Shown here: positions 8,808 through 15,794 of the stretch, one piece after another | How the letters are laid out: every line of letters starts with the position of its first letter | How positions within the stretch are numbered: the first letter of the stretch is position 1 | Assembly: GCF_002850745.1 (NCBI RefSeq) | Contig: NZ_KZ559478.1 | Coordinates: 17,369 to 81,368, forward strand | From: Nonomuraea indica | GTDB taxonomy: Bacteria; Actinomycetota; Actinomycetes; Streptosporangiales; Streptosporangiaceae | DNA length: 64,000 nucleotides | Reading direction: 5' to 3' | Made by a program: the position numbers and the translations under genes | The notes under the pieces: model-generated | Told to the model about the DNA's origin: nothing | Databases searched by the model: none | Seen by the model: the letters and a program-made list of their open reading frames with translations, nothing else

Positions 8808-8930
8808 CTATGCGCCGTGGTTGTCGATTCCGGTGCCGTCGCAGTCGCGGCAGGTGTCGCGGTCGTTGTCGAGGCCGGTGCCGTTGCAGGTGCAGCAGCG
8901 GTAGTGGATGACGGTGAAGTCGCTGGTCAT
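8808..8930 (-). CDS. 40-residue zinc-knuckle protein
   Basis: A very small protein with two DnaJ-like motifs of the type C-x2-C-x-G-T-G (CCTCNGTG and CRDCDGTG), expected to bind one zinc. Its ATG overlaps the TGA of the upstream 56-residue gene (ATGA), so the two are coupled. Such short zinc proteins are common beside rep genes of actinomycete integrative elements. Their role is unknown. Confidence 0.6.
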   Translation of the reverse strand: MTSDFTVIHYRCCTCNGTGLDNDRDTCRDCDGTGIDNHGA

Positions 8931-9097
8931 CGGCTGTGGTCCGTCTCGCGCGGGACGATGTTGACGTAGATGTGGTACTGGCGGGGGCGATGCCGGTTCG
9001 GGTAGGCGCGGGACACCGAGGTGACGGTGAAGATCTCGCGGAGCCGGAACATGCTGTAGGTGATCTCGGGGCGGGTGCCGTCGAGGCGAATCTTCAT
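8927..9097 (-). CDS. small AICE hypothetical protein
   Basis: 56 residues, basic, beginning MKIRLDGTRPEITYSMFRL. Ordered Arg-, Tyr- and His-rich segments (YPNRHRPRQYHIYVNIV) suggest a compact beta-rich fold. It lies in the same minus-strand transcription unit as the transfer genes and is coupled to the zinc-knuckle gene by an ATGA overlap. The function is unknown. Confidence 0.55.
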   Translation of the reverse strand: MKIRLDGTRPEITYSMFRLREIFTVTSVSRAYPNRHRPRQYHIYVNIVPRETDHSR

Positions 9098-9111
9098 GGG
9101 CGGTGATCCCT

Positions 9112-9459
9112 TCAGGCCGTGGGGCCCGGGTCGGTGTCGGTGGAGTCGTAGACGGTCCGGTAGGCGGCTTCGGCGGCTTCGTGACGGGCGCGGGAGTCGG
9201 AGAGGATGGCGATGGCCTGGTACTCGACGGCGCCGAGCCGGATGGACGTCGAGTAGTGGCCGTTGTGCTCTTCGGTCGTGGTGCCGAGCAGCGCCGCGAT
9301 GTCGTCGATCTCGGCCCGCATCTCGTCGTCGGACGCCGTCCGGGCGTGGTGGTAGACGTCGATCCGGCGAGGTGCCGGGATGTCGGGGCGGTCGTGGAGG
9401 AGTTGGGCGAGCGCGCGAAGGCCGGCTACGAGCGCCAGGCGCGCATGTGGTGCGGGCAT
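9112..9459 (-). CDS. AICE-associated hypothetical protein
   Basis: 115 residues, no recognised domain. The N-terminus is helical (LALVAGLRALAQLLHDRPDIP) and the middle is acidic (TASDDEMRAEIDDIAALLG). The C-terminus AEAAYRTVYDSTDTDPGPTA is probably disordered. The start at 9459 is preceded by AAAGGA. A far longer in-frame reading (to 11379) is a shadow of the DUF2637 and FtsK genes. Position between rep and spd genes suggests a transfer or spread accessory protein. Confidence 0.6.
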   Translation of the reverse strand: MPAPHARLALVAGLRALAQLLHDRPDIPAPRRIDVYHHARTASDDEMRAEIDDIAALLGTTTEEHNGHYSTSIRLGAVEYQAIAILSDSRARHEAAEAAYRTVYDSTDTDPGPTA

Positions 9460-9473
9460 CGGCTGCGGTCCTT

Positions 9474-10154
9474 TCACAGGGGTTGTGCGGTGTGGATGGT
9501 GCGGAGCAGGTCGGCTGCGAGTTGGTTGGAGACTCCCAGGCGTGTGCGGAGCAGGTCGCGGGTGATGGGTTTGCCGTGCTTGGCGGCGTGCTCGTCGGCG
9601 ACGCGCCGGGCGTAGTCGACGAGGGCCGGGTCGGGTGCGGGCCCGTCGTCCTGGCCGTTCTCGCCGGCGGGGACGAGAACGGGACGGGCCGGGACCGCTG
9701 AGGACGTCTCGGGGACGGCCGGGGACGCCGACACCGTGACCGGGGACGTCTGCGGGACGTCCTGTGGACGCGCAGCGGATGCCCGGCGTTCGAGCATCGA
9801 GACGGCGACGAGGAACGCGCCCGCGGGTGTCGCGGCGGTGATCCAGCCCCAGGCGGTGGGTTCGGCCTGGGCCAGGTTGGCGGCCAAGGACAGGACGATC
9901 CCGCCGGCCAGGACGAGGACAGGCCAGGAGATCGGGCCGCGCCGTTCCCGGCCGGTCTTCTTGTCGCGCTGGCGTTCGCGGGCAGCCATGACGCAGGTGA
10001 GGTCGATGCAAACGGCGATGGCCCAGGACATCCAGCCGGTCTGTCCGTGCTCGCTGGCGGTGTCGCGGATGTGGGCGAACGAGCCCGCGCCCGCTATGAG
10101 GGCCAGGACCAAGACGGGGCCGGTGTCCACGAGCCAGGCGGCGAGGTGTCGCAT
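9474..10154 (-). CDS. DUF2637 / Spd-like membrane protein
   Basis: 226 residues. The first 125 hold about four hydrophobic segments (WLVDTGPVLVLALIAGAGSF, WAIAVCIDLTCVMA, WPVLVLAGGIVLSLAANLAQA, WITAATPAGAFLVAVSM), the DUF2637 pattern. A Pro/Val-rich linker leads to a C-terminal helix-turn-helix (GKPITRDLLRTRLGVSNQLAADLLRTI). DUF2637 proteins accompany TraB/TraSA translocases in Streptomyces plasmids and AICEs and are linked with intramycelial spread. It lies directly downstream of the FtsK-type gene. Confidence 0.78.
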   Translation of the reverse strand: MRHLAAWLVDTGPVLVLALIAGAGSFAHIRDTASEHGQTGWMSWAIAVCIDLTCVMAARERQRDKKTGRERRGPISWPVLVLAGGIVLSLAANLAQAEPTAWGWITAATPAGAFLVAVSMLERRASAARPQDVPQTSPVTVSASPAVPETSSAVPARPVLVPAGENGQDDGPAPDPALVDYARRVADEHAAKHGKPITRDLLRTRLGVSNQLAADLLRTIHTAQPL

Positions 10155-10181
10155 CGGTATTCCCTCCCTTCGTAGGTGCGA

Positions 10182-11504
10182 TCAGGCGGCGGGTATCTCG
10201 TGCGGCTGGGCGGCCATGACCTCGTCCCAGGACGGGGCAAGGTGGGCGTGGGTGTAGGCGGCGTGTTCGGCGGCCTGCTCGGTGACGTAGAAGGAGCGGG
10301 CGCGGTACCACTGGCCGTCCTGGCCAGCGACGATGGCGACTCCCGGTGTCTCGGCCGGGATGGCACGAGCTGAGACGAGGGCAGCCGGGTCGAGGTCGCC
10401 GAGCGTCATGGTCGCGGTCTCCGGGTCGTTGACCCGGTGGCAAATCCGTCCCGAGCACTGGGCCCGGAGGGCGGTGACGCCGGGCCCGAGGTCGGAGCCG
10501 ATGCGCTGACCGCAGCAGAACAGATAGATGCCGAACGCCCGCCCGAGCTGGGCCACCCGGAGCAGCGCGGTCGAGGTCTTGGCGATCTCGTCCTTCTCGC
10601 TCTTGTCGGCCATCAGGTACAGCTCGGCCAGCTCGTCCACCAGGACCACAATCGGGACGGGCCGTACGGCGGGTGGGAGTTGCCAGATGTTGCGGGCCCC
10701 GGCCATCCGGCACACGCCCATCCGGTCGGCCATGAGCGTGACCAGGTCGTCGAGCAGGGTCCCGCATTCGGTCCGGGTAGTGGCCAGCGCGGACAGACGC
10801 GGCGCGTACGGGGTGAACTCCACCCCGCCCTTGAGGTCGAACCCGACCAGCGCCACGGGTTGCGGGGCCAGGCCGACGATGAGCGCGTTGGCCAGGTTGG
10901 ACTTGCCCGACTGGGTCGCTCCGGCGTTGATCCAGTGCGGGACCGTCGTGAAGTCGATCGTCCACGGCCCGCCGGTCTCCAGCTTGCCCACGGTGACCTT
11001 GAGGAGTTCGGTCGAAGCCGGGAGGTCGGCGACCTTGACCAGCGGGTCGCGCATCGTGGTGGCGAGGACGACCCGGCCGGGGCGGGGCGAGGAGACGCGG
11101 ACGGCGTGCACGCCCCAGGAGTGCGCGAGCCGTTCGGCCACCTCGGCGTAGTCGGCCGGGATCTGCCCTTCGAGGGTGTGGATGGTGACGCGCCAGCCGT
11201 GCCGAGTCGGCATCGGCAGCCACATGAACGGCTTGGTGTCCACAGCGATGCGCTGGAACTTGCGCTTGACGCGGACGACGCCGGTCGAGGCGACCAGGCC
11301 CGGGACGGTGGTGAACCAGAAGCGCTGCCGCTTCTTGGTCAGTCCGCAGCCGAGGGCGACCTTGCGCCAGGTGGCCCACACGCTGATCGCGGTCAACGGG
11401 TAGCCGAGGACGAGCCAGTAGGAGCGGTAGTGCCAGTGGTGCCAGGCCCAGAGCCCGGCCGCGATGGCGGCCGAGACTCCAAGCAGGGTGAGCAGGTCAG
11501 ACAC
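10182..11504 (-). CDS. FtsK/SpoIIIE-type DNA translocase (TraB/TraSA-like)
   Basis: 440 residues. Two hydrophobic helices lie at the N-terminus (about 5-45). The motor domain has Walker A GATQSGKSNL and Walker B PIVVLVDELAELYL, followed by the sensor-like LLRVAQLGRAFGIYL. Such single proteins move double-stranded DNA between mycelial cells and are the only essential transfer protein in actinomycete conjugation. The start overlaps the stop of the upstream SCO3933-like gene, so the two are coupled. Confidence 0.9.
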   Translation of the reverse strand: MSDLLTLLGVSAAIAAGLWAWHHWHYRSYWLVLGYPLTAISVWATWRKVALGCGLTKKRQRFWFTTVPGLVASTGVVRVKRKFQRIAVDTKPFMWLPMPTRHGWRVTIHTLEGQIPADYAEVAERLAHSWGVHAVRVSSPRPGRVVLATTMRDPLVKVADLPASTELLKVTVGKLETGGPWTIDFTTVPHWINAGATQSGKSNLANALIVGLAPQPVALVGFDLKGGVEFTPYAPRLSALATTRTECGTLLDDLVTLMADRMGVCRMAGARNIWQLPPAVRPVPIVVLVDELAELYLMADKSEKDEIAKTSTALLRVAQLGRAFGIYLFCCGQRIGSDLGPGVTALRAQCSGRICHRVNDPETATMTLGDLDPAALVSARAIPAETPGVAIVAGQDGQWYRARSFYVTEQAAEHAAYTHAHLAPSWDEVMAAQPHEIPAA

Positions 11505-11826
11505 CGGCGGCCTCCTGTAGCGGAAGCAGAGCGGAGGCGCGGTAGCTGATCCCCCAGCGGCCGGCGATCTCCCAGACGTAGCCGACGAGGCCGACGGCGT
11601 TGACGGGGTCGCCGGCGGTGATGGGCGGCTCGCCGGTGATGCCGATCTTGACGAGTTCGATCCGGCCGAACTCGTCCTCGACGGAGACGGTGACCTCGTA
11701 GACGGTGTTGCCGTTCTTGTCGGTCTTGATCTCGCCGGTGTCCTTGTTGAGCACGCGAGGCCGCGGGGCCTTCACGCAGGTGATGGTGAGCTTGCTGGTG
11801 TCCACAGGGATGGGGACGGTGCGCAT
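11497..11826 (-). CDS. SCO3933-family regulatory protein
   Basis: 109 residues, beta-rich, beginning MRTVPIPVDTSKLTITCVKAP and continuing with a Gly-Asn-Thr-Val-Tyr-Glu-Val stretch. It matches my memory of a small AICE protein family annotated after SCO3933. It is the first gene of the minus-strand replication and transfer unit, with GAAGGAA 6 bp before its ATG and a strong promoter at 11869-11897. The exact role is unclear; it may control transfer or replication. Confidence 0.65.
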   Translation of the reverse strand: MRTVPIPVDTSKLTITCVKAPRPRVLNKDTGEIKTDKNGNTVYEVTVSVEDEFGRIELVKIGITGEPPITAGDPVNAVGLVGYVWEIAGRWGISYRASALLPLQEAAGV

Positions 11827-11868
11827 GGCGGTTCCTTCGTTCGATCCGAGTGAATCCTCTTGGCATAC

Positions 11869-11897
11869 ATAGAACGCTTGGAATTCTAAGTTGTCAA
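11869..11897 (-). promoter_or_regulatory. promoter and operator of the AICE replication/transfer operon
   Basis: On the minus strand TTGACA (11892-11897) and TTCTAT (11869-11874) are 17 bp apart, a near-consensus vegetative promoter. An inverted repeat TAGAA-N9-TTCTA (11870-11888) overlaps the -10 box and spacer, where a GntR-type repressor would block it. In pSAM2 the GntR protein KorSA represses the equivalent operon. The match to that logic is inference. Confidence 0.6.
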
Positions 11898-11976
11898 GGG
11901 ATTCCACGAAGACTTGGTTGGCATGTCGGATGGGGTGTGCTGAACTGGAGGCAGACAACCTCGCGAAGGGCACGGG

Positions 11977-12357
11977 ATGGTCGAGAAGACGGGTCGCCCC
12001 GGCTACCTCCAGATAGCCGACGACCTGCGGAGGCAGATCAGGACGGGATCACTCGCTCCCGGTGCGGCACTGCCGTCGACCGCTCAGCTCTGCCAGCGCT
12101 ACGACGTGTCCGCGAGCGTGGTCAAGGCGGCCATCAGCGTGCTCCGTACCGAGAACCTGGTCGTCGGCCAGCAGGGCAAGGGCGTGTTCGTCCGCGAGGG
12201 CGCCGCCGAGGCCAGCGTCGAGGCCGGCGCCGAGGGGGCGGTCTCGCCGGACGTCATGGACCAGCTCTCTCAGATGCGCCAGACCCTTGCTGATCTCGGC
12301 GGGCGGATCGCCGATCTGGAGAAGGCCGTGTTCCAAGAGCGAAAGCGATCTCGCTGA
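11977..12357 (+). CDS. GntR-family repressor (KorSA-like)
   Basis: 126 residues. The N-terminal winged helix is GYLQIADDLRRQIRTGSLAPG followed by ALPSTAQLCQRYDVSASVVKAAISVL, the GntR pattern. The C-terminus lacks a ligand domain and ends in a coiled coil (MDQLSQMRQTLADLGGRIADLEKAV), likely for dimerisation. It is divergent from the transfer operon across a 150-bp region holding the operator-like repeat. GAAGGG precedes the ATG. Probable keeper of the integrated state by repressing replication and transfer genes. Confidence 0.85.
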   Translation: MVEKTGRPGYLQIADDLRRQIRTGSLAPGAALPSTAQLCQRYDVSASVVKAAISVLRTENLVVGQQGKGVFVREGAAEASVEAGAEGAVSPDVMDQLSQMRQTLADLGGRIADLEKAVFQERKRSR

Positions 12358-12430
12358 CCCGGCAGGCCAACTCCTCCATCTCGGCCTGAATGGCGCGAAG
12401 CTCGTCCAATAGCCGCTTGTTTGCGGTCAT
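12254..12430 (-). CDS. possible small coiled-coil protein antisense to the GntR gene
   Basis: A 58-codon frame starting MTANKRLLDELRAIQAEMEEL, a good amphipathic coiled coil, with AAAGGGG about 8 bp before the ATG. The 3' 104 bp lie antisense to the GntR gene, where the product becomes Arg/Ser-rich and less convincing. It may be a real small protein or chance coding opposite a helical C-terminus. Confidence 0.28.
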   Translation of the reverse strand: MTANKRLLDELRAIQAEMEELACRVSEIAFALGTRPSPDRRSARRDQQGSGASERAGP

Positions 12431-12602
12431 TCTGGCACCCCTTTCTGGTCGGTCTCTATCCCGGCGGGGATGCCGTTAGTTCATCGCGCATTCGCGCTGT
12501 TCGGTATCACGGAGCGTTAGCTAAGCTTCTTCATTGCTGCCTGCACGGCGGTTACACATGCGCTTTCACATGCCCGCTTCTCAAAGTGCGCAAAAGGATG
12601 CG

Positions 12603-13631
12603 ATGAAGACAATCCAGCGCCCCGGATGGCGCCCCCTGCTGCTGCGCCAGCACCGCGAGGCGCACGGCCTCACCCTCGAAGCAGCAGGCGATCAGCTCCG
12701 GCAGGTCGCCCACCGGCACGGCCTCGTCGCACCAGCCGCCAATTTCCAGACACTCTGGGCACACGAGCAGGGATCGATATATCCCGGACCTCACTACCGG
12801 CGGGCCTATTGCCTCCTCTATCAGGCAAGTGAGCCCAAGCTAGGTTTCCGGCTACCACTACCCGGCGAAATAACCGAAGTGGAAAATTCCATCTCGGATT
12901 TGCCCGCGCCCACCGATCCCGCAGCGGACAACGCTGCCGCCCAGGTCATCGAACAGACCCTCATGAAAGTGTCCGGCAGCCCTTCCAACGCCGAGCAGAA
13001 CGCACTCCTCAACCGCGTGGTCGACGCCTGGCGCCGCCGGCACGGCCAAGGCAGTCCGAAGCCGATCCTCACCCTGGTCGGCGGCTACGCCGGATCCGGC
13101 AAGACCGAGTTCTCCCGCTTCCTGTCCGACATCACCGGCTGGGCCTTCCTCGACAAGGACTCACTCACCCGCGCCATGGTCGAACGCCTGCTCGTCTCTC
13201 TCGGCGGTGACCCACACGACCGGCACACCGAGCTGTACCTGCGTGAGGTCCGACCGCTGGAGTACCGGTGCCTCATGGAGACCGCGTTCGACAACCTCAA
13301 CGTCGGCACCTCCGCCATCCTGTCGGCCCCGTTCATCGCCGAGCTGGCCGACCCCGACTGGGTGTCCCGCCTCACCAACCGCTGCGCCGCCAAGGGCATC
13401 GACGTCGCCGTGGTGTGGGTGCGCTGCGACGTCGACTCGATGCGCGAGTACATCGAGTTCCGCGGAGCCGCCCGCGACGCCTGGAAGCTCGACAACTGGG
13501 ACACCTACACCAGCGGCCTCAACACCGAGACCTGCCCGCCCACCGCGCACATCACCGTCGACAACCGTCTCGGCGCCGCGATCAGCCTTGCAGACCAGAC
13601 CCGCGAGACCCTCAAGCGGATCCTGTCGTGA
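12603..13631 (+). CDS. HTH-P-loop kinase fusion (AAA_33-type)
   Basis: 342 residues. The first 85 look like an XRE-type DNA-binding domain (LLLRQHREAHGLTLEAAGDQLRQ). Residues about 155-342 form a P-loop kinase: Walker A GGYAGSGKT at about 159-167, DKDSLTRAMVERLL after it, and VVWVRCD as the nucleotide-sensing strand. The family phosphorylates nucleotides or small molecules; the substrate is unknown. AAGGA precedes the ATG at 12603, so I chose it over the upstream in-frame ATGs. GTGA overlap couples it to the next kinase gene. Confidence 0.72.
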   Translation: MKTIQRPGWRPLLLRQHREAHGLTLEAAGDQLRQVAHRHGLVAPAANFQTLWAHEQGSIYPGPHYRRAYCLLYQASEPKLGFRLPLPGEITEVENSISDLPAPTDPAADNAAAQVIEQTLMKVSGSPSNAEQNALLNRVVDAWRRRHGQGSPKPILTLVGGYAGSGKTEFSRFLSDITGWAFLDKDSLTRAMVERLLVSLGGDPHDRHTELYLREVRPLEYRCLMETAFDNLNVGTSAILSAPFIAELADPDWVSRLTNRCAAKGIDVAVVWVRCDVDSMREYIEFRGAARDAWKLDNWDTYTSGLNTETCPPTAHITVDNRLGAAISLADQTRETLKRILS

Positions 13632-14194
13632 ACGGCGTCGTCCTGTACGGCCCACCGGCCAGCGGCAAGAGCACCACCACCACTGCCCTGACGGCTCTCG
13701 ACCCGAGGTTCGTCCTGCTGCGGAAGTTCAAATCCGGCAACCGGCGCGGCACCGAATACGACTTCGTCACCCCCGAACACCTCGCCCGACTGCGGGCCGC
13801 CGGACGGCTGCTCGCGGAGACCCACCGCTACGGCAACATCTACGCCATCGACCGTCACCAGATCGAGCAGATGACCCAGACGGGGCAAGTGCCTGTCGTT
13901 CACATGGGCAACATCCCCGACATCCTGCGCCTGGCCGAAGCCGGGGCTTGGCTGCCCGTCCTGCTGTGGGTGCCGCGCGACGTCTGCGAGCGGCGATCCC
14001 GGCAACGAGGTGACGGCGACACCGCCAGGCGTTTGAGCGCATGGGACGAGACCCTGCTCGACCTGCAAGCCCACGACGCCGGGCTCTTCTCGCTGCGGAT
14101 ACGCACCGACCAGACAACCCCTGGCGACGCGGCGCGGCAGATAGCCCATGCCTACTTCCGCCAGGAGGCGCCACCACTCGATCACCACGCCTGA
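13628..14194 (+). CDS. P-loop kinase (guanylate-kinase-like)
   Basis: 188 residues. Walker A GPPASGKST is at residues 8-16. The order that follows (FVLLRKFKSGNRRGTEYDFVTPEHL, then an IDRHQIEQM segment) resembles guanylate kinases, where the Tyr/Asp region contacts GMP. GTG start overlaps the upstream stop (GTGA). The pairing with the HTH-kinase suggests a two-kinase nucleotide module carried by the element. Functions of such pairs in AICEs are not known. Confidence 0.7.
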   Translation: MNGVVLYGPPASGKSTTTTALTALDPRFVLLRKFKSGNRRGTEYDFVTPEHLARLRAAGRLLAETHRYGNIYAIDRHQIEQMTQTGQVPVVHMGNIPDILRLAEAGAWLPVLLWVPRDVCERRSRQRGDGDTARRLSAWDETLLDLQAHDAGLFSLRIRTDQTTPGDAARQIAHAYFRQEAPPLDHHA

Positions 14195-14463
14195 CCGCTC
14201 AAGATCCGATGCCATAGATCCTTCGCCGCACGCTCCCGCATCCAGCTTGTCTCGACGACGTCGGCCGGTGACTCACCCGACATGCGCCTGACGAACCACA
14301 GACCGCCCGCCGTACACAGCTCGAAGAACGGGCGCCGGCAGTCGCAGGTGTGTGCCCGTACGCGCAACCGGTCGGCGCGCGGCAGGCTCCTCTCCCACTC
14401 CACCGGCTCGGCCCACGGCTGGGGAGGATCAGCGTGCGGCCCGTGGTAGTCATATACGCCCAT
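14182..14463 (-). CDS. AICE hypothetical protein
   Basis: 93 residues, basic and Trp-rich (MGVYDYHGPHADPPQPWAEP, DLWHRILSGQAW), with a CDCRRPFFELC cysteine cluster in the middle that could bind a metal. Its last 13 bp overlap the convergent kinase gene. It is cotranscribed with the 69-residue gene upstream, the gap being 12 bp. Confidence 0.5.
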   Translation of the reverse strand: MGVYDYHGPHADPPQPWAEPVEWERSLPRADRLRVRAHTCDCRRPFFELCTAGGLWFVRRMSGESPADVVETSWMRERAAKDLWHRILSGQAW

Positions 14464-14475
14464 GACACCGCCGCA

Positions 14476-14685
14476 TCACTGCCGGACCTGCTGCGCCTGC
14501 AGCAGTGCGACGAGGGTCACGTAGTCGTCGGCGCTCACCGTCTGCTCCAGCCCGGCGTCGATCTCCGCGTTGCGAAGCGGAGCGCCTCGCCTGGTCGCGT
14601 AGAGAGCGCCCGCGTCGCTGCGGAAGAACGACCAGTCGGGGAACGTGGCGCGAAGTGCGTCGAGGTCGTAACCGGGGAGTGCCAT
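14476..14685 (-). CDS. AICE hypothetical protein
   Basis: 69 residues, beginning MALPGYDLDALRATFPDWSF. A beta-strand rich core (SFFRSDAGALYATRRG) and a C-terminal helix (YVTLVALLQAQQ) look like a folded small domain. It is the first gene of a two-gene unit divergent from the GntR/Nudix pair. Confidence 0.55.
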   Translation of the reverse strand: MALPGYDLDALRATFPDWSFFRSDAGALYATRRGAPLRNAEIDAGLEQTVSADDYVTLVALLQAQQVRQ

Positions 14686-14720
14686 GGGGCCAGCGTAAGC
14701 AAAGCTCAGATGGGTTGTCT

Positions 14721-14737
14721 ATAGGGCTCCATAGGGC
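14721..14737. promoter_or_regulatory. possible GntR operator (direct repeat ATAGGGC)
   Basis: ATAGGGC occurs at 14721-14727 and 14731-14737, spaced one helical turn apart in the 96-bp divergent region before the short GntR gene. This is a plausible autoregulatory site. No direct evidence. Confidence 0.35.
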
Positions 14738-14781
14738 CATCCGGAAAACGATGGGACCTCACGCATTCCTACAGTGACGTC

Positions 14782-15051
14782 ATGATCGAGTTTCGCCACG
14801 ACCGGCCTCGCTGGGAGCAGGTCGCCGACGTGATCCGCGAGCGCATCGCCGCCGGCGTCTACCGTCCCGGCTCACGAGTGCCGAGCGAGAACGATCTGAT
14901 GCAGGAGTTCGGGATCGCTCGCATGACCGCCCACAAGGTGATGCGCGCCCTCCGCGAGGAAGGCACCATCTACACCGTCCGCGGCCTCGGCAGCTTCGTC
15001 AGCCAGCCGAGCGACACGAAACCGCCGGAAGGCGGGGCGTCCAGCACGTAG
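14782..15051 (+). CDS. short GntR-family regulator
   Basis: 89 residues containing only the winged-helix domain: WEQVADVIRERIAAGVYRPG, SRVPSENDLMQEFGIARMTA, HKVMRALREEGTIYTVRGLGSFV. It lacks an effector domain, as many plasmid GntR proteins do. The Nudix gene begins 10 bp downstream. It probably controls itself and the divergent unit. Confidence 0.82.
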   Translation: MIEFRHDRPRWEQVADVIRERIAAGVYRPGSRVPSENDLMQEFGIARMTAHKVMRALREEGTIYTVRGLGSFVSQPSDTKPPEGGASST

Positions 15052-15061
15052 GCTCCGGACC

Positions 15062-15544
15062 GTGACTCGCAGGATCGACTTCTACAACGACCCGCAAGCG
15101 CCAGCCGCGAACAGCCTCGTCCCCTCGGTCAACGTCGTCGTCACCAACGAGGCCGGCCACATCCTCCTGATCCGCCGCTCCGACAACGACAACTGGGCCC
15201 TACCAGGCGGAGCCATCGACCTCGGCGAGTCGATCCCGGCAGCAGCCGTACGCGAGACCCTGGAAGAAACAGGCATCACCTGCGAGGTCACAGGTCTCGT
15301 CGGGACCTACAGCGATCCCAACCACGTCATCCTCTACACGAGCAACGGCGAGGTTCGGCAGGAGTTCTCCATCGTTCTTACCGCCCGAGCTGTCAGCGGC
15401 GAGCCGACCCCCAGCACTGAGTCCCGCGAGGTTCGTTGGGTACCGCGAGGCGACCTTTACAGCTACCGCATGGATCGCTCCATGAGACTGCGCATCAGCC
15501 ACTACCTCCAGGCAGACGGAAGCCAGAAGCCATACATCGGCTGA
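15062..15544 (+). CDS. Nudix hydrolase
   Basis: 160 residues. The Nudix box G-x5-E-x7-REUxEExGU is intact (GGAIDLGESIPAAAVRETLEETGI region, about residues 48-70), with preceding ILLIRRSDNDNWALPGG. Hydrolyses nucleoside diphosphates linked to another moiety; substrate unknown. Start is the GTG at 15062. With the two kinases at 12.6-14.2 kb it makes a nucleotide-metabolism group often seen on these elements. Confidence 0.88.
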   Translation: MTRRIDFYNDPQAPAANSLVPSVNVVVTNEAGHILLIRRSDNDNWALPGGAIDLGESIPAAAVRETLEETGITCEVTGLVGTYSDPNHVILYTSNGEVRQEFSIVLTARAVSGEPTPSTESREVRWVPRGDLYSYRMDRSMRLRISHYLQADGSQKPYIG

Positions 15545-15794
15545 CACGGAGCCAATCGCTTCGACCGACGTCAAGCCTCAACCGAAGCCGAGCAACATCG
15601 GAGCGATAAAGCACCAGGTCACAGTCATGATCGTCGACTGGATGAGTACTTTCTCCACGTCTTCAAGGCGCGTTCCGCCTTCGGCGACCCGCGCGCGTCG
15701 GGCGGTCGCTGGCCGCGCTGCGGCTCTGCGGCCGGTCACGGCCAGCGCCACCCACGCGCTCAGGCTGGCCTACGCGGAGATTCGACCGTTCCGA

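Noticed and set aside
9112..11379. 755-residue minus-strand frame
   Set aside because: Shadow of the DUF2637 and FtsK genes; only its last 115 codons form a believable protein with its own ribosome site.
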